A stretch of DNA of 10,346 nt from CAIJMU01 sp035531315. Lineage in GTDB: Bacteria > Spirochaetota > Spirochaetia > Treponematales > Rectinemataceae. Of the stretch, positions 1 to 6,258 are shown piece by piece. The notes below the pieces were generated by a model that was not told the origin of the DNA, made no database searches, and worked only from the letters and a program-made list of their open reading frames with translations. The stretch lies in the NCBI GenBank assembly GCA_035531315.1, contig DATKTD010000096.1:1-10346 (forward strand). Direction: 5' to 3'. Each line of letters starts with the position of its first letter. The stretch's first letter is position 1. The position numbers and the translations under genes are program-made.

Positions 1-737
1 GCGCCGACCTCGACGCCGCTGCCGAAGACCTTCACGAAGAATTCGGCGCTCCAATTCGAAATGCCCAGTTCCGCGCCGACATAAAGGAACATGAGGGCGA
101 AGCCGAGCCAGAAGGCGGGTCGCGCCGCAAAACCGCCGAGCCGGGAGCTCGAGGCGACTTCCTCGCGGCCGAGCCTGCCGAAGGGGAGGGCGAGCATCGC
201 GATGAAGATCAGCGCGTAGACCGCCGCCACCAGTCGGAAGGAAAGGCTCCAGGGGAGGGAGGAGGCGAGGAGGGCGGTGGTGAGGAGGGGGCCGGCGACA
301 GCGCCGATGGAAAAGGCCCCATGCACGAGGTTCATCGCGCGGCCGTCGTTTTTCGGGCTCATCCTGACCACCGACCAATTGATGCCGACCTCGAGACAGC
401 CCTGGCCCAGGCCAGCCACCACGTAGAGACCCAGGTTGAAGGGGAAGGAGGCGGAACTGCCGAAGAAGGCCAGGCCGATCACTTCGAGACCGACGCCGAG
501 GAGGAGGAGGGATCTTATGCCCAGACGATGGAGAAAGCGCCCCGCGAGGAAGGTCGCCACGAAACCCCCGACCGCACCGCCGGCGAGGACGGTCCCGGCT
601 TGGATATAGGACCAGCCGAAGTCGCTGAAGATCCTCGGAAGAATGGCGCCCACGACGGTGGCCGAGGCTCCGAAGAGGATGAACACCGCGAAGAGCATCG
701 CATAGAGGAGGCCGAAACCGTTTTTGACGATAGGCAT
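1..737 (-). CDS. MFS transporter, partial (C-terminus outside window)
   Basis: Integral membrane transporter of the major facilitator superfamily. The substrate cannot be told from this fragment. Reading the minus strand from the ATG at 737 gives 245 residues with no stop before the window edge, so the last TM helices are missing. The protein starts MPIVKNGFGLLYAMLFAVFI and shows about seven hydrophobic helices, roughly at residues 8-31, 44-66, 76-94, 101-118, 136-158, 166-186 and 208-225. AGRFLHRLGIR (65-75) is a degenerate MFS motif A after TM2. NLVHGAFSIGAVAGPLL (136-152) and YVGAELGISNWSAEFF (219-234) resemble sugar-type (FucP/YfkF-like) members. No convincing Shine-Dalgarno precedes the ATG. 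A GTG at 752 is an alternative start. It is divergent from a MarR-type gene, which suggests it is that regulator's target, possibly an efflux or uptake system. The family is clear; the substrate is unknown. Confidence 0.88.
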   Translation of the reverse strand, partial: MPIVKNGFGLLYAMLFAVFILFGASATVVGAILPRIFSDFGWSYIQAGTVLAGGAVGGFVATFLAGRFLHRLGIRSLLLLGVGLEVIGLAFFGSSASFPFNLGLYVVAGLGQGCLEVGINWSVVRMSPKNDGRAMNLVHGAFSIGAVAGPLLTTALLASSLPWSLSFRLVAAVYALIFIAMLALPFGRLGREEVASSSRLGGFAARPAFWLGFALMFLYVGAELGISNWSAEFFVKVFGSGVEVG

Positions 738-767
738 GAGGCGGTATCGCACGGAGTCCGAAGAGGG

Positions 768-790
768 GTCAAGGTGGCGATGAACTTGAC
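768..790. promoter_or_regulatory. Inverted repeat over divergent -35 boxes (candidate MarR operator)
   Basis: GTCAAG (768-773) and CTTGAC (785-790) are perfect 6-base inverted arms separated by 11 bases, in the space between the MFS and MarR genes. Each arm also forms most of a -35 box. On the minus strand TTGACC (772-767) has a weak -10 GATACC (748-743) after an 18-base spacer. On the plus strand TTGACA (786-791) has a weak -10 TACTTC (809-814) after 17 bases. MarR dimers commonly bind palindromes of about 16-24 bp that overlap promoters, so one bound dimer could block both genes. The repeat is directly visible. Its function as an operator is inference. Part of the symmetry would arise anyway from two facing -35 boxes. 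Confidence 0.4.
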
Positions 791-821
791 AGCGGAGCCC
801 GATGCTGTTACTTCATTTCGT

Positions 822-1415
822 ATGCAAAACGACAAGTCCGACAAGGTTTCGGAAAGCCTGCCCGGCCCTGGCGGGAGACTTGCCGACCGGGCCGAGAGCC
901 TTCCGGCAGGCCATCCTTCGAGCCATCCCGGCGGTCGGGTCCATCCCGAGGACGCTTCGGATTCCACTCTCAGCCCCCGCGATAGACAGTCCTTCCGTAT
1001 AGCCCTTCGCATCCGGGAGATCAACTCGCTCGCGAACGCGCGCATCGCCGAGGCCCTCGAATCGAGCGGCTTGACCATGCCGCAGATCACCGCCATCCGC
1101 CTCGTCGCCCATGCCGGCTCCCTCACGATGAGCCAGATCTGCGCCGAGATGAACGCGAGCCCCTCCACCGTCGCCGGCATAATCGACCGCCTCGAGGCGG
1201 CCGGCATCGTGGAGCGACGCCGTTCGGAGGAGGATCGCCGGGTCATCTTCGTCCACCTCGCGGAGAAGGGTTCGGAGAAGGCCCTTTTCGCGCGTCAGAC
1301 GATGGATACCTGTTTTTCGAAGGCCTTCGAATCCCTTTCCGACGCCGAGCTTCTCGAGATCGAGCGCAGCGTCGACACCGTGCTCAAGGCCTTCAAGGGC
1401 TCTCCCTACAGCTGA
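822..1415 (+). CDS. MarR-family winged-helix transcriptional regulator
   Basis: DNA-binding regulator of the MarR family, 197 aa from the ATG at 822. The N-terminal ~50 residues are low-complexity and Pro/Gly/Ser-rich. The conserved domain begins near residue 52 (SPRDRQSFRIALRIREINSL). The helix-turn-helix lies at about 101-128, with recognition helix SPSTVAGIIDRLEAAG (113-128). The wing follows as RRRSEEDRRVIFVHLAEKG (132-150), with the typical D-R-R and L-x-x-K-G pattern. A C-terminal helix for dimerisation follows. The start is uncertain. ATG 822 lacks a Shine-Dalgarno but sits just after a candidate promoter. ATG 780 has AAGG 5 bases upstream, but then a perfect TTGACA would lie inside the gene. 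The frame stays open back to 321, but that part is antisense to the MFS gene. Divergent orientation suggests control of the MFS transporter and of itself. No ligand can be assigned. Confidence 0.9.
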   Translation: MQNDKSDKVSESLPGPGGRLADRAESLPAGHPSSHPGGRVHPEDASDSTLSPRDRQSFRIALRIREINSLANARIAEALESSGLTMPQITAIRLVAHAGSLTMSQICAEMNASPSTVAGIIDRLEAAGIVERRRSEEDRRVIFVHLAEKGSEKALFARQTMDTCFSKAFESLSDAELLEIERSVDTVLKAFKGSPYS

Positions 1416-1470
1416 GCCTGTCTGTCGCCTCCTCGGCGCCCTCCACCCGGCACTCGTCTGCTGTCCGCCC

Positions 1471-1492
1471 GGCCGGCGCTTCGGCGCCGGTC
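1471..1492. terminator. UUCG-tetraloop hairpin between convergent genes
   Basis: A 9-bp stem (1471-1479 with 1484-1492, one G-T pair) closes on TTCG (1480-1483). On the plus strand this gives the very stable C(UUCG)G tetraloop. It lies 56 bases after the MarR stop and touches the stop codon of the minus-strand Rieske gene. No T-run follows on either strand, so it is not a classical intrinsic terminator. It may work as a GC-rich bidirectional terminator or as a 3'-end stabiliser. Confidence 0.45.
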
Positions 1493-2481
1493 TAGCCGTC
1501 CTTGCCCCTCATCGCCTCGATCCGCATCTTGCGGTACTCCATGATGGCCCTGTCGCCGGGGAAGAGGAGTTCCCCGGCTCCTGTTCCGTCGGCCCTGGGC
1601 TGCTGGGTCTCGACCACGCGCCGATCCTGGTGGGCGATAATGAGGTTCATCCGATTGCCGATGGCGTGGACGAGGTGCCGGAGCAGGGGCAGTCGCGTGA
1701 AGGACTGGCAAAAGCGGAGATAGACGATGCTGTTCTCGGTGTCGACGGGCGCGAAGGCGCCGACAACGCGGATTTTCTCGCCGATGTAGTTCTCCCAGAT
1801 GTTGGGGAAGATGAATTCGAGCTTGAAGAGCTTGTCGGGATTGGGCGCCTTCACCTCCTCGGTCGAGCGCCTCGGGGAGCCGTCGTCCTTCCTGTTGTAG
1901 GTGTAGACGAAGAGGGCCCCGTCGCGCTTCAGGATGCCGGGGCCATCGACGACCGTGGCGCCCCCCCGCCCGATCGTGTTGTGGTGGATGAAGGGCAGGT
2001 GGGCCATGTCGAGCTGGTTCTCGATGGAGCGGCTGTAGTGGTTGGCCCAGGGATCGGCGACGGTGGAGGAGGGCATGTCGTCGCCAAGGTCCTCGAACCA
2101 GCGCGGCTCGCTCGAGGGCTCGACCCCCTCGTCGGCCCAGAAAATCCAGATGAAGCCGTGAAGGTCCCGGGCGGGGTAGGTCCTGAGCCTGAAGCCCTCG
2201 GGCACGGGGCTCGCGGCGCCGTTGGCCGGAATTTTCTGGCAGATGCCGCGGCTGTCGTATTCGAGGCCGTGGAAGGGGCACATCAGCCGATGCTCCCCCT
2301 CGCAAAGCACCTTGCCCCTCGCGAATGAGGCGCCTCGATGGGCGCAGCGGTCGACGTGGCAGACGGGGCTCCCCGAGCCCTCGCGCCAGAGTATAAGGCG
2401 CTCCCCCATGCGCAGGCTGCCGAGGGGCTTTCTGCCGAGCTCCTTCGAATCGAGGATCGCGTACCACTGATTTCTGATCAT
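1492..2481 (-). CDS. Rieske [2Fe-2S] non-haem iron oxygenase, alpha-subunit type
   Basis: Probable oxygenase component of a Rieske-type ring-hydroxylating or demethylating oxygenase, 329 aa, cytoplasmic. The N-terminal Rieske domain has C46-A-H48-R-G and C68-P-F-H71-G as cluster ligands, within DRCAHRGASF and LMCPFHGLEYD. The C-terminal catalytic domain has ENQLDMAHLPFIHH (154-167). N155, D158, H161 and H166 match the bridging Asp and 2-His iron site, and D286 in AHQDRRVVETQ is the likely third ligand. The ATG at 2481 (MIRNQWYAI) was chosen because AGAGG lies 6 bases upstream and NQWY is the usual start of the family; the frame remains open 15 codons further. Such enzymes need electrons from a reductase or ferredoxin, and none is encoded here. 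The substrate is unknown. It is divergent from tldD with a 207-base gap, and no functional link to tldD is evident. Confidence 0.88.
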   Translation of the reverse strand: MIRNQWYAILDSKELGRKPLGSLRMGERLILWREGSGSPVCHVDRCAHRGASFARGKVLCEGEHRLMCPFHGLEYDSRGICQKIPANGAASPVPEGFRLRTYPARDLHGFIWIFWADEGVEPSSEPRWFEDLGDDMPSSTVADPWANHYSRSIENQLDMAHLPFIHHNTIGRGGATVVDGPGILKRDGALFVYTYNRKDDGSPRRSTEEVKAPNPDKLFKLEFIFPNIWENYIGEKIRVVGAFAPVDTENSIVYLRFCQSFTRLPLLRHLVHAIGNRMNLIIAHQDRRVVETQQPRADGTGAGELLFPGDRAIMEYRKMRIEAMRGKDG

Positions 2482-2676
2482 TCTTGCCTCTGCGCAAACC
2501 CTTGTTCCTGGGCAGGGCTGTGTCAATGGTCGGGGGCCGCGAAATGAATGGGAAGTTATCCAATTATGCCTGTCGCTCCCGCGGCGCTCCGCTTAGGATA
2601 TGCCCGGTCCGATTGTTGAGGATCGTGGGAGGGGGAGGCGGGGCAGCCATGGCGGCCCGTCGTTTCGCGCCTCGGG

Positions 2677-2682
2677 AAGGAG
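2677..2682 (+). promoter_or_regulatory. Ribosome binding site of tldD
   Basis: AAGGAG, 6 bases before the ATG at 2689, is a full-strength Shine-Dalgarno and fixes that start against the in-frame ATG at 2695. In the rest of the 2482-2688 gap I see only a weak plus-strand -10-like TAGGAT at 2594-2599 without a good -35. Confidence 0.75.
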
Positions 2683-2688
2683 CAATCA

Positions 2689-4161
2689 ATGTCGATGGAT
2701 CTTCGGCGCCTCCTCGAGGCCGCCACGCCGCCCCTGGCCGAGTGGGCCGGGCTTCGCCGCGTCAGGCTCTCGGGGCGCGCCTACCATGCCAAGGACGGCC
2801 GCTTTGACCGGGCCTTCGATGGGGTGGACGAAGGTTACATGATCGAAGTGCTCTCGGGCGGCCAGTTCGGCTACGCCGCCTTCGCCGGCGACGCCGCCTT
2901 CGCCGGCGACGCTGGCTTGGAGGGTCTGGCGGCAAGGGCCGGGGCCGCGGGCGAAAAAGCCCTCGTTCTCGCCCGTTCGGCGGGGGGGAGGGGCCTGCAT
3001 CGCTTCGGCGCCTCGGTCCGCCCCGCGACAAGGCTGCGTTGGGAAGGCCCCCGAGGCAAGCGCGCCCCCCTGGGCGCCGACCTTCTCTCCTCCCATGCCA
3101 TCGATCTTACGAAGGCCTTGAAGGTCAGCGACAAGGTGGTTCAGGCCAGCGCCGTCCTCTTCCTCCGCGACGAGGAGACCGAGTCCGTCTCGACCTCGGG
3201 GGCGGAGATATTCCAGAGGGTCCAGCTCCTCGAGTTCTCCATCCAGGCCGTCGCCCGCGACGGGAATCTCGTCCAGCGCCGAAGCGCCAACGGCCCGCGG
3301 GGGCGCATCAACCAGGGCGGCATGGAGCTCATCCACATCGAGGCCCAGCTGGAGGACGCGCGTCGCACGGGCGCCGAGGCGGTGGAACTGCTCTCGGCGA
3401 CGGACTGCCCCACGATGACAGGGGACCTCGTGCTCGCCCCGGACCAGATGAACCTCCAGATCCACGAATCGGTGGGCCACCCCCTCGAGCTCGACCGGAT
3501 ACTCGGCGACGAGCGCAACTTCGCCGGTTGGAGCTTCGTGCGCCTCGAGGACATCGGCAGCCTCCGCTACGGCTCCGATCTCATGAATATCGTCTTCGAT
3601 CCGGGCATCGCGGGCGAGGCGGCCTCCTACGGCGCCGACGACATCGGCAACCCCGCGCGCCGCGAATATATCGTCAAGGAGGGCATCCTCATGCGGGCCC
3701 TCGGCAGCCTCGAGAGCCAGGAGCGTTCCGGCAGGCCAGGGGTCGCCAACCAGCGGGCCCAGGGCTGGTGGCGGGCGCCGATCGACAGGATGGCCAACCT
3801 CAACCTCGAGCCGGGGAAGGATGGCTTCGACGACATCGTCGCCTCGGTGGAGCGAGGGGTCTTCATGAGCTCCAATCGCTCCTGGTCCATCGACGACCGC
3901 CGCAACAAGTTCCAATTCGGCTGCGAGTACGGAAGGCTCATCGAGGAGGGGCAGCTGGGAAAGATCGTGCGAAATCCCAACTATCGGGGCCTTTCCTCGA
4001 GTTTCTGGAACAGTCTCTATAAGGTCGGCGACCCCTCGACCTTCGAGGTCTTCGGCACCCCCAACTGCGGCAAGGGCGAGCCGGGCCAGATCGTGACGAC
4101 GGGGCACGCGAGTCCCGTCTGCGCCTTCCGGGGCGTGGAGATATTCGGAGGAGAGGCATGA
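2689..4161 (+). CDS. tldD: TldD family zinc metalloprotease subunit
   Basis: Catalytic subunit of the TldD/TldE (PmbA) protease. This heterodimer cleaves unfolded or unstructured peptides, and in Enterobacteria processes microcin B17 and degrades the antitoxin CcdA. The protein has 490 aa, close to E. coli TldD (481). The zinc motif HExxxH is present as HESVGH (259-264) within QIHESVGHPLELDR. The conserved C-terminal Cys ligand is C460 in FGTPNCGKGEPGQ, followed by TTGHASPVCAFRGVEIFGG at the end. The start has a strong AAGGAG. The N-terminal domain contains a perfect in-frame tandem repeat, AAFAGD-AAFAGD (63-74). The gene overlaps pmbA by 4 bases (ATGA), as expected for translationally coupled partners. 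No RiPP precursor or toxin-antitoxin pair is visible nearby, so the natural substrate is open. Assignment to the family is firm. Confidence 0.95.
   Translation: MSMDLRRLLEAATPPLAEWAGLRRVRLSGRAYHAKDGRFDRAFDGVDEGYMIEVLSGGQFGYAAFAGDAAFAGDAGLEGLAARAGAAGEKALVLARSAGGRGLHRFGASVRPATRLRWEGPRGKRAPLGADLLSSHAIDLTKALKVSDKVVQASAVLFLRDEETESVSTSGAEIFQRVQLLEFSIQAVARDGNLVQRRSANGPRGRINQGGMELIHIEAQLEDARRTGAEAVELLSATDCPTMTGDLVLAPDQMNLQIHESVGHPLELDRILGDERNFAGWSFVRLEDIGSLRYGSDLMNIVFDPGIAGEAASYGADDIGNPARREYIVKEGILMRALGSLESQERSGRPGVANQRAQGWWRAPIDRMANLNLEPGKDGFDDIVASVERGVFMSSNRSWSIDDRRNKFQFGCEYGRLIEEGQLGKIVRNPNYRGLSSSFWNSLYKVGDPSTFEVFGTPNCGKGEPGQIVTTGHASPVCAFRGVEIFGGEA
2875..2910 (+). repeat. 18-bp perfect tandem duplication inside tldD
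   Basis: The 18-base unit at 2875-2892 is repeated exactly at 2893-2910 and encodes AAFAGD twice in frame. This looks like a recent slippage duplication in a GC-rich stretch. It lies in the N-terminal domain, far from the zinc site. Confidence 0.9.
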
Positions 4162-5513
4162 ACAGGAAGGACGAACTCGAGACCCGCTTCGGCCGCGCCG
4201 TCGATGTCCTCCTCGGGGAGCTGCGGGGGGACGAGGAACTCTCCCTCGAATTCTCAGGCGAGGATTCGGTTTTCCTCCGCTTCAACGAGGCCAGGGTCAG
4301 ACAGATTGGGGCGGTGGACAAGGCCGAACTCCTCCTTACGTATTGCCGGAAGGGCCGCACGATGCGCTCATCCTTCGCGGTCTCGGGCGAGGCCGGGGCC
4401 GACGCCGAGCTGGCCGCCTCCGCCCTCGGTCGGGTCCGTCGGGAGGCCTCCCTCCTCCCCGAGGATCCCTACCAGACCCTGCCGGCGACGGAGGGCGTCT
4501 CCCGCGAGGTCTTCGCGGGAAGCCTGCCCGATGCGGCCCGCCTTCCCGAGATCGTCCTCGGCCCCGCCGAAAGCCTCGCGGCCGAAGGCGCCGCCTACGT
4601 CGGCATCCATACGCAGGGCCGCGTGGCCCGCGGGGCGGCCAACTCCAGGGGCGCTTGCCATTGGTTCGAGACGGAAAGCTTTATCACCGACTATTCCGCC
4701 TATCTCGCCAACGGGAAGGCGACGAAGTCCCTGTACGCGGGCCGCATCTGGGACGGGGAGGAGTACGGACGGAGACTCGCCGCCGAGAGACCGAGGCTGG
4801 CGGCCCTCGCCCTTCCACCCAAGATCCTGCCGCCGGGAGAATACCGCGCCTGGCTCGCGCCCGAGGCCTTCGCCAGGATCGTCCCCTACTTCTCCTGGCA
4901 CGGCATCGGCGAACGCGAGATCCGCGAGGGCGAGAGCGCCTGGCTGGCCCTCCGCGAGGGCCGGAAGACTCTCTCGCCGCGCTTCCGCCTCGACCAGGAC
5001 TTTAGCCTCGGCCTCGAGCCCCGTTTCAACGAGCTTGGCGAGGTGGCCCCCGAAAGCCTGGCCCTCATCGGCGAGGGGCGTCTCCTCGATACCCTGGTTT
5101 CGGCGAGGAGCGCGAGGCAGTACGGCCTTTCCGGCAACGGGGCCCCCGAGGACGAATGGCTCCGCTCCGCCTCGGTGGGGGCCGGCGAGCTCGACGAAAG
5201 GGCTGCCCTCGAGGCCATCGGCAGCGGCCTCTACCTCTCGAACCTCCATTATCTCAATTGGAGCGACTTCCAGTCCGCCAGGGTGACGGGCATGACGCGC
5301 TACGCCTGTTTCTGGGTGGAGGGGGGGAAGATCGCGGCGCCGATAGGGGACATGCGTTTCGACGAGAGCCTCTATCGCCTATTCGGCGACAAGCTCGTGG
5401 GGCTTTCGAGACAGCGCTCCCCGGTGGTGGAGACCTCGAGCTACGGCCGCCGAGCCCTGGGCGGTTCCCTCCTCCCGGGAATCCTCGTGGAGGGTCTTAC
5501 CTTCACTCTGTAG
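4158..5513 (+). CDS. pmbA: TldE/PmbA family protease subunit
   Basis: Non-catalytic partner (TldE, also called PmbA) of the TldD metalloprotease. The protein has 451 aa, essentially the length of E. coli PmbA (450). It lacks HExxxH, as expected for this subunit. Family features include an N-terminal region with LRFNEARVRQIGAVDKAELLLTY-type strands and the conserved C-terminal block from about residue 355 on (GLYLSNLHYLNWSDFQSARV, then TGMTRYACFWVEGGKIAAPI and GDMRFDESLYRLF). It ends LLPGILVEGLTFTL. The ATG overlaps the tldD stop (ATGA), with GGAGGAGA about 4 bases upstream, so the two are translated as a pair. The last 11 bases overlap the end of the convergent pdxT gene, leaving no room for a terminator between them. 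Confidence 0.94.
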   Translation: MNRKDELETRFGRAVDVLLGELRGDEELSLEFSGEDSVFLRFNEARVRQIGAVDKAELLLTYCRKGRTMRSSFAVSGEAGADAELAASALGRVRREASLLPEDPYQTLPATEGVSREVFAGSLPDAARLPEIVLGPAESLAAEGAAYVGIHTQGRVARGAANSRGACHWFETESFITDYSAYLANGKATKSLYAGRIWDGEEYGRRLAAERPRLAALALPPKILPPGEYRAWLAPEAFARIVPYFSWHGIGEREIREGESAWLALREGRKTLSPRFRLDQDFSLGLEPRFNELGEVAPESLALIGEGRLLDTLVSARSARQYGLSGNGAPEDEWLRSASVGAGELDERAALEAIGSGLYLSNLHYLNWSDFQSARVTGMTRYACFWVEGGKIAAPIGDMRFDESLYRLFGDKLVGLSRQRSPVVETSSYGRRALGGSLLPGILVEGLTFTL

Positions 5514-6084
5514 CGGCGATCTCCACGAAGATCCGGTGGATCCTGTCGTCGCCGGAAAGCTCGGGATGGAAGGAGGCGGCGAGGATCTTCCCCTGGCGGA
5601 GGAATACAGCCTCGCCGCCTTTTTCCGCGACGCGTCTGCCGAGGATCCTCGTGGTGCCGAGGGGCTCGAGGCGGGGGGCGCGGATGAAGATGCCCGGGAA
5701 GGCGCCGAGTTCCGTGACGATCGTTTCTTCGAAGCTCGCGCTCTGGCGACCGTAGGCGTTGCGGATGGCCCGGGCCTCGATGAGGCCGAGGGCCCCTTCG
5801 CCGCGACCGCCCGGCCCCTCGACCTCGCTGCAGAGGAGGATGGCCCCGGCGCAAAAACCGAAGACGGGGAGGCCGGCGGCGGCCCGCTCGCGGAGGGCGA
5901 GGTCGAGCCTGTACTCGCGCAGATACATGGCCATCACGGTGCTTTCGCCCCCGGGGAGGATGAGGCCCGAGATTCCCTCGAGGTCGGCGGGGAGCCTGAT
6001 CTGCCTCGTCTTGACGCCGAGTCGACGGAAGACCTTCTCGTGGTCCTGCACCGCCCCCTGGAGGGCCAAAATACCGATCATCAT
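5503..6084 (-). CDS. pdxT: Pyridoxal 5'-phosphate synthase, glutaminase subunit PdxT
   Basis: Class I glutamine amidotransferase of the DXP-independent vitamin B6 pathway. It hydrolyses glutamine and channels the ammonia to PdxS. The protein has 193 aa, normal for the family. The N-terminus MMIGILALQGAVQDH matches the PdxT signature. LPGGEST is at 43-49. The nucleophile is C78 in FGFCAGAILL (75-84; often GTCAG in the family). IRNAYGRQSASFE (107-119) is the conserved RNAFGRQ block. H173 and E175 in SFHPELSGD complete the triad. The start at 6084 has GAGG about 8 bases upstream; an adjacent ATG at 6081 is an alternative. The gene is downstream of pdxS on the same strand, separated by a 174-base structured spacer, and is presumably co-transcribed. 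Confidence 0.95.
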   Translation of the reverse strand: MMIGILALQGAVQDHEKVFRRLGVKTRQIRLPADLEGISGLILPGGESTVMAMYLREYRLDLALRERAAAGLPVFGFCAGAILLCSEVEGPGGRGEGALGLIEARAIRNAYGRQSASFEETIVTELGAFPGIFIRAPRLEPLGTTRILGRRVAEKGGEAVFLRQGKILAASFHPELSGDDRIHRIFVEIAATE

Positions 6085-6121
6085 GGTTCGTACCTCGCAA
6101 AAGCGGCGACTGTCCCCCCGC

Positions 6122-6158
6122 CGCGTCAGGGGCTGCGGCCCTTTATCGCGTCAGGGGC
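6122..6158. repeat. 12-bp direct repeat in the pdxS-pdxT spacer
   Basis: CGCGTCAGGGGC occurs exactly at 6122-6133 and again at 6147-6158, 25 bases start to start. The repeat is directly visible; no function is known to me. Confidence 0.7.
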
Positions 6159-6167
6159 CGAAGCGGA

Positions 6168-6187
6168 AATCGGGGCCCGCCCCGATT
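6168..6187. repeat. 8-bp perfect stem-loop in the pdxS-pdxT spacer
   Basis: AATCGGGG (6168-6175) and CCCCGATT (6180-6187) flank a 4-base loop. No T-run is adjacent on either strand, so a classical terminator is unlikely. It may be an RNA structure in the pdxST transcript or one unit of a dispersed repeat. Confidence 0.6.
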
Positions 6188-6203
6188 GGAGCGGAGGACC
6201 CGA

Positions 6204-6225
6204 CCCCGGCGCGCGAGCGCCGGGG
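6204..6225 (-). terminator. Strong GC hairpin downstream of pdxS (possible attenuator)
   Basis: A perfect 9-bp stem, CCCCGGCGC (6204-6212) with GCGCCGGGG (6217-6225), closes on four bases: GCGA read on plus, TCGC on minus. It begins about 33 bases after the pdxS stop. There is no U-tract downstream, so it may cause partial termination or block 3' decay, leaving more pdxS than pdxT message. Terminator function is inferred. Confidence 0.4.
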
Positions 6226-6240
6226 GGACGCCCAAAAACG

Positions 6241-6254
6241 AAGGACCGGTCCTT
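6241..6254. repeat. 14-bp perfect palindrome just after pdxS
   Basis: AAGGACCGGTCCTT is a perfect palindrome starting 4 bases beyond the pdxS stop codon. Without a loop it would make only a short hairpin in RNA. It could equally be a protein-binding site or chance. Confidence 0.55.
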
Positions 6255-6258
6255 TGGT

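Larger units (their letters stand above)
6085..6258 (-). other. Structured spacer between pdxS and pdxT
   Basis: No gene is seen in these 174 bases. In the direction of transcription (minus) it holds a 14-base perfect palindrome (6254-6241), a 9-bp perfect stem with a 4-base loop (6225-6204), an 8-bp perfect stem with a 4-base loop (6187-6168), and a 12-base direct repeat (6158-6147 and 6133-6122). The pdxT ribosome site follows near 6093-6096. pdxS and pdxT are usually closely spaced, so this could tune the PdxS:PdxT ratio by attenuation or RNA processing, or be a repeat element that inserted between them. Both are inferences. Confidence 0.6.

Noticed and set aside
321..821. N-terminal extension of the MarR frame back to 321
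   Set aside because: The extra 167 residues are antisense to the MFS gene, charged and low-complexity, with no ribosome site; the MarR domain is complete without them.
1406..2563. 385-aa frame on the minus strand over the Rieske gene
   Set aside because: Arg/Pro-rich shadow in another frame of the same strand; the overlapping frame has all Rieske ligands.
2482..2688. Small ORF or riboswitch in the Rieske-tldD gap
   Set aside because: No short frame with a ribosome site, no conserved riboswitch-like structure, and only a weak -10-like match.
2686..4107. 473-aa open frame antisense to tldD
   Set aside because: Long shadow frame in GC-rich DNA; the opposite strand encodes TldD with intact motifs and a strong ribosome site.
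4158..5513. Protease activity of PmbA on its own
   Set aside because: No HExxxH motif is present; in this family the zinc site is in TldD.
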